Positions 6,367-16,000 of a stretch of DNA of 64,000 nt are shown here, piece after piece. This DNA is from a bacterium 336/3. GTDB taxonomy: Bacteria; Bacteroidota; Bacteroidia; Cytophagales; Thermonemataceae. How positions within the stretch are numbered: position 1 is the first letter of the stretch; each line of letters opens with the position of its first letter. The notes beneath the pieces are model-generated. The model made no database searches. It saw only the letters and a list, made by a program, of their open reading frames with translations, and was not told the DNA's origin. The stretch covers positions 2,494,586 to 2,558,585 of the forward strand of contig LJIE01000001.1 in assembly GCA_001281695.1 (NCBI GenBank). The letters run 5' to 3'. The position numbers and the translations under genes were made by a program.

Positions 6367-9306
6367 CTAACTCAACAAATTAGAAATATCATCTTTACTC
6401 AAACTCTTAAAGAAACCATCTTCTACACTAATAATACTACTAGCTAATTGCTTTTTAGTTTCTTGGAGAGCTACTATTTTTTCTTCTATACTATTTTTAG
6501 AAATAAACTTATACGTAATAACTGTATGTTGTTGTCCAATTCGGTGTGCTCTGTCTACAGCTTGTGCTTCTACAGCAGGATTCCACCAAGGGTCAAGCAG
6601 AAACACATATTCAGCAGCCGTTAAATTAAGACCTACACCTCCAGCTTTTATCGAAATCAGGAAAATAAGCGTATTTTCATCTTTCTGAAAACGTTCAACT
6701 TGTGCTTGCCTATCTATGGTGGCTCCATCCAAATAAGCATATTTCCAGCCTTTTGAATCTAAATACTTTTTAAAAATGCTCAAATGTTTCACAAACTGAC
6801 TAAATACTAATACTTTTTTCTTTTCTTCTACAAGTGTTTCAAGTTTATAAATTACATCTTCCATTTTCCCTGAACCACCTGTATATTCATTATCTACCAA
6901 AACAGGATGATTGGCAATTTGACGGAGCTGTGTAAGTCCTTTTAAAATTAAAAACTGATTTTTGGCAATGCCATGTTGCTCGATTTGCTCTAAAATTTTG
7001 TTTCTGTACTGGGATTTAATTTCTTCATAATATTTTTCTTGTTCCACACTCATAGTAGAGTAGTTGATATTCTCAATTTTGGCGGGTAGGTCCTGAGCTA
7101 CTTGACTTTTGGTTCTACGTAATATAAAAGGTTTTGTAACTTGATGCAGTTTTTCAGTTTTTTTAATGTCCTGATTCTTTTCAATGGGGTTTAAATATTC
7201 TTTTTTAAAGAAATTTTGTCCACCCAGTAAGCCTACATTTGCAAAATTCATCTGTGACCATAAATCAAGCAAACTATTTTCGATAGGCGTACCTGTAAGC
7301 AATAGTTTTTTCAAACTTCTCAGTTTAATGACAGCTTGCGAAACATTGGATTGTGGGTTTTTAATTGCTTGCGACTCATCCAAAATGATATAATTAAACA
7401 AAATTTTAGAAAGAGCTTCTATATCTATTCTTGTGATGCCATACGAAGTAATGACTACATCAAATTTATGTAAATATGGCAATGCCTTTTCTCTTTGGGA
7501 GCCTGTATAAGTGACAATTTGCAGACGTGGAGCAAACTTTTTAGCTTCTACTTCCCAATTGTAAATCAGTGAGGTAGGAACAATAATGAGAGAAGGTTTT
7601 TTCTCTACATCTTCTTTTTCTTTTTCAGCTTGTAGAACAGCAAGTGTCTGAATGGTTTTCCCTAGACCCATATCATCAGCTAAACATCCCCCAAATCCAT
7701 AATCTCCCAAGAATCTCAGCCAATTATAGCCTGCTTTTTGATAATTTCTTAAAGTTGCTTTTAAGTCTTTAGGCAATGGATAGTCTTGTATTTCTTCAAA
7801 ATTTTGTAATTGGGCAAGTTTTTTCTGCATATTGATTTCAGCCCAATTCTCTTGCTCCAATTTTTGAATGAGATACAAATGATGCTTTTGGATTTGTAAG
7901 CTATCTTTTTCTTCTGTGAAATAAAATAAATCATTATATCTGCTAAACCATTCTTCAGGAATCAGAGCTGTTTCGCCATTTGGTAGTTTATATTCTTTTT
8001 TGCCTGCTAAAATGTAGGGGCGAAGTTTGATAAACGGAATTTTAAAATCTCCAAAACAAATAAGAGCCTCCAAATCGAACCAATCTTTATTTTCATTAAT
8101 TTTAAACTCAATTTGGCTGTTTCCAACAAAATAACGTTTATCATCAAAATGTTGTTTAAGTAAAATCTCTTCATTTTGTAAAGATAAAGCGTGTTTTTCG
8201 AGCCATGCAAGAGCATCTTTTTGGGCAAGTACTTTTTTACCCAGTTTAAATTCTAAGTTCTTGTTTTTAAGTGTTTGAATAATATTTTTCTCAAAAACAA
8301 CATTTTTAGTAATTCTATGAAAAATGTAACTATTAGAAGTTTGCTCCAAATGTACAAAAGCAGGTTTATCATCAGTGGCTTTGAAGGTGTATTCACCATA
8401 TTTAAAATAAAGTTCAAAAACAAACTCTGATTCTTCTTCAGTTTCAATATCTTCTTCGGTTTCATCAAATAATGACATTGAAACTGTTTTTGTGAATTGG
8501 CTAATTTGTAAAACAGCTTGTGGTAGGTGTGCCTGACTTCTAATTTCAAAACCTTGTGCATAGACATCAAATGCAGCTACAAGAGGTGTTACGAAGGTTT
8601 TAAAGTATTTTTCTTCAATGTTTCTGGCAATATTAATGTACCATTTATTTAAAAAAGGCTTAAACTTGTTTCCATCAATATTTTTGCTGAAATGGTAGAG
8701 TTTATCATCAATGAGCATCCAAGCAGGCTCATTACATAAAATAAGAGCATTTTTAAATTGAAAATCTAATTTTTTTCCATCACATTTAAGTGTAGGAAAA
8801 TAATGAGTTTCTTTTTCATCTCTTCTAAAATGAAACAACACTGAAACGGGTTGTTCTATCAGTTGAATAGACTTCCAAATGGGGTTTCCATCTGTACCCA
8901 TGATAAAAAACTTTTTTTGTTTAGCATGAACCAAGGCAAGGATACAGGCTATTTTCTCATCTAAATAGTTTTCTATGGCTTCTTGCAATGCCTTATCGCC
9001 TTTATTTTTATCATAAATCTTCAAGAAAAACTCATTCTGAAAAATTTTCTTAGGATAAAATTTTTTGATAATGGTTTCTGTTTGGAGAGCATCTGTGAGT
9101 TTTAAAATCTGTAAATCTATTTCATCCAAACCTTTCTGAAAGTCTTTAGCAGTTTTAGAGGTAAGTCCTTGATATTGAAGTGTTAAATTTCCCTTGCTAT
9201 TTACTTGCACAGCAAAAGGGGCTATCAAATAACCTAAATATTCATGTTTTAACAAAGAATAAATAATAGCAAACGGTTGTGTAGTGGCGACTTTCATGGA
9301 ACTCAA
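6367..9306 (-). CDS. SNF2-family DEAD/DEAH-box helicase
   Basis: A 979-residue SNF2/Rad54-like ATPase. The catalytic core fills the C-terminal half: Walker A DDMGLGKT at 544-551, motif II DESQ at 643-646 (Gln in place of the usual His of DEAH), motif III LLLTGTP at 668-674, then the helicase-C lobe with VLVFSQF (832-838), SIKAGGVGLNL (885-895) and the terminal AVDRAHRIGQ (916-925). The N-terminal 500 residues match the bacterial SNF2-associated region in length and position. Proteins of this type move on double-stranded DNA and are thought to remodel protein-DNA complexes or stalled RNA polymerase. No restriction or defence gene is adjacent, so a housekeeping role is likely. Confidence 0.93.
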   Translation of the reverse strand: MSSMKVATTQPFAIIYSLLKHEYLGYLIAPFAVQVNSKGNLTLQYQGLTSKTAKDFQKGLDEIDLQILKLTDALQTETIIKKFYPKKIFQNEFFLKIYDKNKGDKALQEAIENYLDEKIACILALVHAKQKKFFIMGTDGNPIWKSIQLIEQPVSVLFHFRRDEKETHYFPTLKCDGKKLDFQFKNALILCNEPAWMLIDDKLYHFSKNIDGNKFKPFLNKWYINIARNIEEKYFKTFVTPLVAAFDVYAQGFEIRSQAHLPQAVLQISQFTKTVSMSLFDETEEDIETEEESEFVFELYFKYGEYTFKATDDKPAFVHLEQTSNSYIFHRITKNVVFEKNIIQTLKNKNLEFKLGKKVLAQKDALAWLEKHALSLQNEEILLKQHFDDKRYFVGNSQIEFKINENKDWFDLEALICFGDFKIPFIKLRPYILAGKKEYKLPNGETALIPEEWFSRYNDLFYFTEEKDSLQIQKHHLYLIQKLEQENWAEINMQKKLAQLQNFEEIQDYPLPKDLKATLRNYQKAGYNWLRFLGDYGFGGCLADDMGLGKTIQTLAVLQAEKEKEDVEKKPSLIIVPTSLIYNWEVEAKKFAPRLQIVTYTGSQREKALPYLHKFDVVITSYGITRIDIEALSKILFNYIILDESQAIKNPQSNVSQAVIKLRSLKKLLLTGTPIENSLLDLWSQMNFANVGLLGGQNFFKKEYLNPIEKNQDIKKTEKLHQVTKPFILRRTKSQVAQDLPAKIENINYSTMSVEQEKYYEEIKSQYRNKILEQIEQHGIAKNQFLILKGLTQLRQIANHPVLVDNEYTGGSGKMEDVIYKLETLVEEKKKVLVFSQFVKHLSIFKKYLDSKGWKYAYLDGATIDRQAQVERFQKDENTLIFLISIKAGGVGLNLTAAEYVFLLDPWWNPAVEAQAVDRAHRIGQQHTVITYKFISKNSIEEKIVALQETKKQLASSIISVEDGFFKSLSKDDISNLLS

Positions 9307-9591
9307 ATGGTATCAATAAGGGTCTTTTAAGGCTGTTACGTCTTATTATAAATCTGCAAGATAAAGTTTATTTACGACTTTTATATGAATTTAATGTAAA
9401 ATCATTTTTTGCTAAAAATCATTTGGGTTTTTGAAAGAAAACATAGAAATTGAAATGCAAATAGTTAAATTTATGATATTTTTATAAAAATAATAGAATA
9501 AAGGAAGTAGAAAAAAAGACTTTTTTCTTTTCTCTAAATATTTTAAAATATTGTTCAAAAATCACATTCACATCGTTATCTGTAAAAATTT

Positions 9592-11022
9592 ATGAGTATT
9601 GTATTTAACAAAACAAAGATTATAGCAACTATTGGGCCCTCTTCCAACACCAAAGATAAAATTTTAGAATTAGCCAGAGCAGGTGTAGATATATTCAGAC
9701 TCAATTTTTCGCATGGAACACATGAGCAACACCAACAAGTAATAGATTTCATCAGACAAATTAATCAAGAACATCAAATGAATTTGGCTTGTTTGCAAGA
9801 TTTACAAGGTCCAAAAATTCGGATTGGTATGGTTGAAAACAATGGTGTTGAACTCCAAAATGGACAAGATTTTGCCATCACTACTGAAGAAATGACAGGT
9901 ACAAGCCAAATGGTAAGCACTGTATATCAGTATCTTCCTAAAGATGTGAAAATTGGGGAAACAATTTTATTGGATGATGGTAAAATAGAGTTGAAAGTAG
10001 TAAATAAGAATGATAAAACAGTTTTTACAAAAGTAGTGTATGGTGGTACACTAAAATCCAAAAAAGGGATGAATTTGCCCCAAACAGATGTTTCTTCTCC
10101 ATCACTCACAGAAAAAGATACAGAAGATTTAATGTTTGGGTTGGAAAATAATTTAGAATGGATAGCCCTTTCCTTTGTGCGTACAGCTACTGATATTCTT
10201 TTGCTTCGCCATATCGTTCAGCAAAAAGGTAAAAATCCAAAAATCATAGCCAAAGTAGAACGCCCTGAGGCAATTACAAATATTGATGAAATTATCAAAG
10301 TTTCTGATGGTATTATGGTGGCTCGTGGCGATTTGGGCGTAGAAATGGATGCAGAAGTAGTACCTATTTTACAAAAAATGATGGTTGAAAAATGCAAAAA
10401 AGCTGCCAAACCAGTTATCATCGCTACCCAAATGATGGAAAGCATGATTACAAGCCCAAGACCTACAAGAGCTGAAACCAACGACATAGCCAATGCTGTA
10501 GTAGATGGTGCTGATACACTGATGCTTTCAGCAGAAACGGCTTCAGGAAATCATCCTCTGCTCGTTATCAAGAGTATGGCAAAGACTATTCAATATATAG
10601 AAGAAAACGTAAATGATGTTTACCATAAAAATTTAGAGCCTGATAAAGAATCTAAAACTTTTTATAGTGATAGCCTCATTGCTACAGCCTGCAATTTAGC
10701 AAGACAAACCAATGCCAAAGTAATTGTGGGCATGACAAACTCTGGTTATACTGCTTATAGGCTTGCAAGCCATAGACCTGAAGCCGATATTTATATTTTT
10801 ACAAGTAATAAGCCCCTCATGAACACTCTGAATCTTGTTTGGGGGGTAAGGACATTATATTACGATAAATTTGTATCTACAGATAATACTTTTAATGATA
10901 TTATTGAAATCTTGAAAGAAAGAGGTTCTGTAAAACAAGGAGATGTAGTCATACAATTAGCCAGTATGCCTATCGAAGAAAAACAGAGAACCAATGCTAT
11001 AAAAATTAGTGTGGTTGATTGA
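9592..11022 (+). CDS. pyk: Pyruvate kinase
   Basis: A 476-residue pyruvate kinase, which converts phosphoenolpyruvate and ADP to pyruvate and ATP in the last step of glycolysis. It opens with TKIIATIGPSS, has the substrate/metal motifs RLNFSHG, LQDLQGPKIRIG, KVERPEAI, MVARGDLGVE and the signature IIATQMMESMI with PTRAE after it. The C-terminal effector domain is present. Length is normal. It is monocistronic, divergent from the SNF2 gene across a 285-base gap that shows only AT-rich sequence, with no clear -33/-7 promoter found by eye. Confidence 0.97.
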   Translation: MSIVFNKTKIIATIGPSSNTKDKILELARAGVDIFRLNFSHGTHEQHQQVIDFIRQINQEHQMNLACLQDLQGPKIRIGMVENNGVELQNGQDFAITTEEMTGTSQMVSTVYQYLPKDVKIGETILLDDGKIELKVVNKNDKTVFTKVVYGGTLKSKKGMNLPQTDVSSPSLTEKDTEDLMFGLENNLEWIALSFVRTATDILLLRHIVQQKGKNPKIIAKVERPEAITNIDEIIKVSDGIMVARGDLGVEMDAEVVPILQKMMVEKCKKAAKPVIIATQMMESMITSPRPTRAETNDIANAVVDGADTLMLSAETASGNHPLLVIKSMAKTIQYIEENVNDVYHKNLEPDKESKTFYSDSLIATACNLARQTNAKVIVGMTNSGYTAYRLASHRPEADIYIFTSNKPLMNTLNLVWGVRTLYYDKFVSTDNTFNDIIEILKERGSVKQGDVVIQLASMPIEEKQRTNAIKISVVD

Positions 11023-11057
11023 TGTGTTTAATCAGAAACTGTTAATAAAAATGAAGA

Positions 11058-11104
11058 TACTTGCCCTCACAAGTGACACCTTGTTGAACTTGCGAAGGCA
11101 AGTA
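11058..11104 (+). terminator. Possible stem-loop after pyk
   Basis: TACTTGCC (11058-11065) pairs with GGCAAGTA (11097-11104) around a 31-base loop that itself contains CAAG and CTTG arms. A short T-rich stretch (ATTTTGTTT) follows. It could terminate pyk or be a small palindromic repeat. The long loop makes it weak as an intrinsic terminator. Confidence 0.35.
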
Positions 11105-11124
11105 ATTTTGTTTAGAAATCTATG

Positions 11125-11574
11125 TTACTTTATTGTACCATCAAAAGTAAGCTTATCTTCACCATTATAATAGAAAAGCTCTATCAAAGGAATACTAACA
11201 AAAGGCATAGTTCGTACTGTTATTTTTCCTATTCCTTCATAATCAGCAATATAAATACCATTGTCGGTACTTTCAAATTCAAGGTTTTTAACAGAATAAT
11301 TATTGTAACTAGAAGGTGGATTTAGAGTAATATCCAAAGAATAAGTTGTACCAGTTGCCCTGATAGTAGCTATCCCAATTGTATTGAAATTACGCTCTGG
11401 CGTTGCTATAATTCTATTAGAATGTACAAATAGTCCAGAAAATTGATTATTTATTACATTATCAGGCAGAGACATTGCTCTCTCTGCTTCTATGGATACC
11501 GTTTTTTTCTTACAAGATACAAATGTAATGGAGAGAATGATGCCAAGTGTTAACAAAAAAGGTGCTTTTTTCAT
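11125..11574 (-). CDS. Hypothetical lipoprotein
   Basis: A 149-residue protein with a lipoprotein signal peptide: MKKAPFLLTLGIILSITFVSC, with Cys21 as the lipidated residue. The mature part (CKKKTVSIEAERAM...) is predominantly beta-strand in character and has no recognised motif. Such short beta-rich lipoproteins are common in Bacteroidota and are usually of unknown function. It converges on pyk and is divergent from the metzincin protease gene. Confidence 0.7.
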   Translation of the reverse strand: MKKAPFLLTLGIILSITFVSCKKKTVSIEAERAMSLPDNVINNQFSGLFVHSNRIIATPERNFNTIGIATIRATGTTYSLDITLNPPSSYNNYSVKNLEFESTDNGIYIADYEGIGKITVRTMPFVSIPLIELFYYNGEDKLTFDGTIK

Positions 11575-11709
11575 TAAAGTATAGGATTTAGTATAATAGG
11601 AAATAGGTCAGCTAATAACAAATTTTATGCCTAAATATAATAATTTTGTAGTTTTTTTTCGATGTTAGTTAAAATTAGTGTGGTAGATAAAAAAAATGAA
11701 CATAATGCG

Positions 11710-11717
11710 TATATTTG
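11710..11717 (+). promoter_or_regulatory. -7 element of the metzincin gene
   Basis: TATATTTG matches the Bacteroidota -7 consensus TAnnTTTG exactly and lies 27 bases before the likely ATG at 11745. No TTG was found at the expected -33 distance, so the promoter call rests on one element. Confidence 0.45.
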
Positions 11718-11744
11718 TTTTATACATCCTTAAAATATACGCTT

Positions 11745-14663
11745 ATGTTAAAAAAAATTCTATTCTTTGCTTTTTTAATAGTTTCTTGGGATTTACAGGC
11801 TCAATCTTTATGGCAAGATATTGCTGAAAGTCAAGTTCAAAGAAGTGCTTCTAAAAAACGTTGGATAATTCCCAATAAATACAGAGCCTTGCGTTTAAAT
11901 GAAGCCTTTTTCAAGAATATCACTGCAAGCTTTCCTCAAGAAAGTTCAGATTTAAGATTTTCTGCAAAAAACTCAAGTGCTGTGATGGCAATTCCTATGC
12001 CTGATGGTGAAACTCATCTTTTTCGTATAGCGGAAACATTTGTAATGCACCCTGAACTTGCTAAAAAGTTTCCTCAAATTAAAACTTATGAAGGATATGG
12101 TGTTACAAACCCCACAGAATATATTCGTTTCGATTATACTCTGCAAGGTTTTCATGCTTTGATTTTCACAGAAAAAGGGATGGTGTATATAGACCCTTAC
12201 CAGCAAAATGATACAGAAAATTATATCAGTTACTACAAACACGATTTTCAATCCACAAAAACAATGAGTTGTCAAGTGGTAGATGAGGACAATCATGCAG
12301 AAGAAATTAAGCATTTGGTAGAAAATTTAAGAAGAAATAATGAAAGACCTTCAGGAGCAACACTGCTTACTTATAGAGCTGCTGTAGCTACTACAGGAGA
12401 ATATACTACTTTTCACGGAGGAACTGTATCAGGTGCTTTAAGTGCCATCACTACCACTATGAATCGTGTTTCTGGAGTGTATCAAGTAGAGCTATCCATT
12501 AGATTTCAATTAATTGCCAATAACAATACCATTATCTATACCAACGCAACAACAGACCCCTACACCAATAATAGTGGTAGTACTATGCTTGGTGAAAATC
12601 AAACCAATGTAGATAATCTAATTGGAAATGCCAACTACGATATTGGGCATGTTTTCAGTACAGGTGGTGGTGGTATCGCTGGTTTAGGTGTAGTGTGTAG
12701 AACAGGACAAAAAGCAAGAGGTGTAACAGGAAGTGGTTCTCCTATCAATGATCCTTTTGATATTGACTATGTAGCCCATGAAATGGGGCATCAGTTTGCT
12801 GGAAATCATACTTTTAATGGAGGGCAAGGTTCATGTGCTGGTAATAGAAATTCTTCAACAGCTTTCGAGCCAGGTAGTGGTGTAACTATTATGGCCTATG
12901 CGGGTATTTGTGGTTCTGATAATTTAGCAAGTAACAGTATAGCAATATTTCATGTAGGAAGTTATGATGAGATATTCGCTTATACTCGTAATGGTGCTGG
13001 AAATGGTTGTCCTGTAAGTACAGCCAATGGTACAAATCAGCCACCTTTGCCCACTGTACCCACGGGAGGTTTTGTAATACCTATTGGTACTCCATTTCAA
13101 CTAACAGGCTCAGCAACAGATCCTAATAGTGATGCTCTTACTTATTGTTGGGAACAAGTGGATTTAGGTGCAACAGGAGCCCCTGGAAGCCCATCAGGAA
13201 ACGCACCTATTTTTAGGTCTTTTATGCCTACAAGTTCACCAACTAGAACTTTTCCAAGAATACAGGACTTAGTAAATAATACAACTACTATTGGTGAGCT
13301 TTTACCCACATATACAAGAAACCTTACATTTAGAATGTCTGTGAGAGATAATTTAGGAGGGTATGATTATGCTCAAGTAGCTTTTACAGCCAATGCAGCA
13401 GCAGGGCCTTTCGTTGTGAATTATCCAAATACAGCTGCTACTTGGAGACAAGGTAGTACACAAGTTGTTTCTTGGAGTGTAGCTAATACCAATTTATCAC
13501 CAGTGAATTGTCAATTGGTAAATATCAAACTTTCAACAGATGGAGGATTGACATATCCTACTACACTAGCTACAAATGTACCTAATAATGGTTCTGCAGA
13601 AATTACTGTGCCTGTTGTTACAACTACACAAGCTCGTATTCGTGTAGAAGCAGCAGACAATATCTTTTTTGATATTTCAAATGTGAATTTCACAATTAAT
13701 AATGTAACACCTGGTGGAAACCCACTTGCAAATGCATTTTCTCCTTTAGATAATGCAACAGGTATAACGCTTACTACAAATCTTAAAATCTATTTTAATC
13801 AAGATATTTTAAAAGGAACAGGGAATGTGGTTTTAAAACGTTATGCTAATGATGCTGTAGTTGAATCTTTTGATGTGGCAAGCTCCAGTAGAATTACAGT
13901 TGCAAACAATGTAGTAACCATAGACCCTACAAGTGATTTGGAAGTGGGAGTAGCGTATTATGTAGAAATACCTAATACAGCATTTAGAAACGCTTCTAAT
14001 CAGTTTTATGCAGGAACAGCTAATAAAGATACTTGGAATTTCTCAAGTTCTGATAATATTGCTCCAATAGTAACAACTTTTAGTCCATTAGACAATGCAA
14101 CAGATGTTCCAATAGATACAAAACTAAGAATTACATTTTCAGAGCCCATTACAAAAGGTTCTTCAGGAAATATACTTATTAAAAGGCTTAGTAATAACTC
14201 ACTTAAACAAAGTGTAGGTATTAACTCGTCTACAGTAACTGTAAGTAATAATGTAGCAGAAATAACAATAGTAGCATTGGAGTTTGATACAGAATATTAT
14301 GTAGAAATTCCTACAGCAGGAACATTTGAGGATTTTGCAGGAAATGACTTTGCTAGCATTACAGGCAACTCAACTTGGAATTTTAAAACTCAAGCTACTG
14401 CTACTGCTTTAGTAGAACTAAAACAAGGTCAATTGCAATTATTTCCCAACCCAACTAACGATTTATTAAGTATTAGTTTGGAAAATAGCCCTCAAAATAT
14501 CAAAAAAGTGCAATTGTATTCGATTTTGGGTCAAAAAATAAGTAGTTTTATATTAGATGAGAAAAATTGTACACTCAAAATGCAAGATTTAGCAAATGGG
14601 GTATATGTAGTAGAAGTAACTGTAGGAGAGCAGGTTATTAGACAAAGAATTGTCAAAAAATAA
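11745..14663 (+). CDS. Secreted reprolysin-like metalloprotease, T9SS substrate
   Basis: A 972-residue secreted protease. The start is the ATG at 11745, since it gives a proper signal peptide (MLKKILFFAFLIVSW...QAQ); the frame is open from a TTG at 11715, inside the -7 element. The catalytic motif HExxHxxGxxH appears as HEMGHQFAGNH at residues 345-355, as in metzincins of the reprolysin type. Two Big_5 (Ig-like) repeats, each with a FSPLDNAT motif, start near 660 and 772. The C-terminal 80 residues (LQLFPNPTNDLLSI...GVYVVEVTVGEQVIRQRIVKK) are a T9SS type A sorting domain, so the protein is exported and likely anchored to the surface. It is monocistronic with a shared bidirectional terminator after it. 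Confidence 0.92.
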   Translation: MLKKILFFAFLIVSWDLQAQSLWQDIAESQVQRSASKKRWIIPNKYRALRLNEAFFKNITASFPQESSDLRFSAKNSSAVMAIPMPDGETHLFRIAETFVMHPELAKKFPQIKTYEGYGVTNPTEYIRFDYTLQGFHALIFTEKGMVYIDPYQQNDTENYISYYKHDFQSTKTMSCQVVDEDNHAEEIKHLVENLRRNNERPSGATLLTYRAAVATTGEYTTFHGGTVSGALSAITTTMNRVSGVYQVELSIRFQLIANNNTIIYTNATTDPYTNNSGSTMLGENQTNVDNLIGNANYDIGHVFSTGGGGIAGLGVVCRTGQKARGVTGSGSPINDPFDIDYVAHEMGHQFAGNHTFNGGQGSCAGNRNSSTAFEPGSGVTIMAYAGICGSDNLASNSIAIFHVGSYDEIFAYTRNGAGNGCPVSTANGTNQPPLPTVPTGGFVIPIGTPFQLTGSATDPNSDALTYCWEQVDLGATGAPGSPSGNAPIFRSFMPTSSPTRTFPRIQDLVNNTTTIGELLPTYTRNLTFRMSVRDNLGGYDYAQVAFTANAAAGPFVVNYPNTAATWRQGSTQVVSWSVANTNLSPVNCQLVNIKLSTDGGLTYPTTLATNVPNNGSAEITVPVVTTTQARIRVEAADNIFFDISNVNFTINNVTPGGNPLANAFSPLDNATGITLTTNLKIYFNQDILKGTGNVVLKRYANDAVVESFDVASSSRITVANNVVTIDPTSDLEVGVAYYVEIPNTAFRNASNQFYAGTANKDTWNFSSSDNIAPIVTTFSPLDNATDVPIDTKLRITFSEPITKGSSGNILIKRLSNNSLKQSVGINSSTVTVSNNVAEITIVALEFDTEYYVEIPTAGTFEDFAGNDFASITGNSTWNFKTQATATALVELKQGQLQLFPNPTNDLLSISLENSPQNIKKVQLYSILGQKISSFILDEKNCTLKMQDLANGVYVVEVTVGEQVIRQRIVKK

Positions 14664-14675
14664 AATTCTTTTCTT

Positions 14676-14717
14676 ATAAATAAAAAAGCTCTGAAGACTC
14701 AGAGCTTTTTTATTTAT
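14676..14717. terminator. Bidirectional terminator
   Basis: A perfect stem pairs 14682-14694 (AAAAAAGCTCTGA) with 14699-14711 around the loop AGAC, and A/T pairs extend it to about 14676 and 14717. It has T-runs in both directions and serves the convergent protease and proline dehydrogenase genes; its edge overlaps the stop codon of the latter. Confidence 0.88.
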
Positions 14718-15916
14718 TTCTTTTTTCGTCTTACTTTTTCAGAACGTATCAAATTAAATTCTCGGCTACTTTGTCCTGCAATGGACGTATTTTCGGAAGC
14801 TCTACGAAACAAATAAGGCATCACAGCATCCACAGGTCCATAAGGAACATATTTTACAGTATTATAGCCTGATTTTGCTAAACTATACGAAATTTGGTCA
14901 CTCATTCCAAAAAGTTGTGCAAAATGAATACGAGGATCATTTTTAACAATGTTTTTCTCCTGCATTAGTTTTGCAAGTAACTGATTGCTGTATTCGTTAT
15001 GTGTACCTGAACACAAGCCTATTTTTTCAATATTTTCTATACAAAATGTTAAAGCTTCATTAAAATCTTTATCACAACTTTCTTTATTAGGCTGAATAGG
15101 GTCAGGATATCCCATATCTTTGGCTCTCTGGCTTTCTTTTTCCATATAAGCTCCTCTTACGAGTTTAGCCCCCAAATAATAATTTTGGGTTTGAGCATCT
15201 GCAAAAGCTTTTTTCAAATTACCAAGCATATCAGCTCTATAAAGTTGGTAGGTATTGTAAATCACAGCTCTTTTCTGGTTGTATTTAGACATAGCTTCAT
15301 ACGCCATTTCATCAATGACATCCTGAATCCATGTTTCCTCACCATCTACAAGCAAATTGACATCTAATTCAAAAGCTTTTTTACAAATGCTATCAAAACG
15401 GCGTTGGGCTCTTTGCCATTCTGCTTGTTCAGTATCTGTTAGTGTTTGCTTGGCTTGTATTTTCTCTAATAAACCAAAACGAGCAATTCCTGTGACTTTA
15501 AATACAGAAAAAGGAATATTAGGATTGTGATCTGCCTTTTCTATGGTGTGTAAAAGTTCTTCAGTAGTTTCATCAAAACTTTTTTCACTTTTTTCTCCTT
15601 CTACCGAATAATCTAAAATAGCTCCAATATGAAATTTGGCAAGGTTTTGGATTGTTTTTTCACACTCCTCAATGGTTTCACCACCACAAAAATGTTCAAA
15701 TACTGTATTTTTAACGATTACTTTTGTAAAAGGTATTTTATACTTGAAAGCAAATTTTAGGAAGGCTGTTCCATAACGAACCAAAAAGTTATTATTCATA
15801 GCCCAAAACAAATAATAGGCTTTGTTTAGCTCTGCATCTGACTTTGAGGCAAAAGCTGTTGCTGTATCTTCAAAACTAACAGGAAAGGAGGGTGAGGGTT
15901 CAGTAAGCGTAGCCAT
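14714..15916 (-). CDS. Proline dehydrogenase
   Basis: A 400-residue monofunctional proline dehydrogenase (PRODH, FAD-dependent), oxidising proline to pyrroline-5-carboxylate. Family motifs are visible: KVTGIARFGLLEKI, VDGEETWIQD, YNTYQLYRAD, GAKLVRGAYMEKE, GTHNEYSNQL and near the C-terminus VPYGPVDAVMPYLFRRASEN, which holds the conserved substrate-binding YLxRRxxEN. The pyrroline-5-carboxylate dehydrogenase partner is not in the window, so the two steps are encoded separately. The C-terminal tail is lysine- and arginine-rich. Confidence 0.94.
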   Translation of the reverse strand: MATLTEPSPSFPVSFEDTATAFASKSDAELNKAYYLFWAMNNNFLVRYGTAFLKFAFKYKIPFTKVIVKNTVFEHFCGGETIEECEKTIQNLAKFHIGAILDYSVEGEKSEKSFDETTEELLHTIEKADHNPNIPFSVFKVTGIARFGLLEKIQAKQTLTDTEQAEWQRAQRRFDSICKKAFELDVNLLVDGEETWIQDVIDEMAYEAMSKYNQKRAVIYNTYQLYRADMLGNLKKAFADAQTQNYYLGAKLVRGAYMEKESQRAKDMGYPDPIQPNKESCDKDFNEALTFCIENIEKIGLCSGTHNEYSNQLLAKLMQEKNIVKNDPRIHFAQLFGMSDQISYSLAKSGYNTVKYVPYGPVDAVMPYLFRRASENTSIAGQSSREFNLIRSEKVRRKKK

Positions 15917-16000
15917 ATTATATTTTTGGATTAAACGTTTTGTTTTTTTGCTTTTTCAATTCTTTGCTTTAATTTTGGCAAATATATACAAAAAAAAATT

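Noticed and set aside
9927-10493. Antisense ORFs of 60 and 91 codons inside pyk
   Set aside because: They are frame shadows of a strongly conserved gene, with no start context or homology.
11715-11744. Extension of the metzincin gene to a TTG codon
   Set aside because: The TTG lies inside the TATATTTG promoter element, and the ATG at 11745 gives a proper signal peptide.
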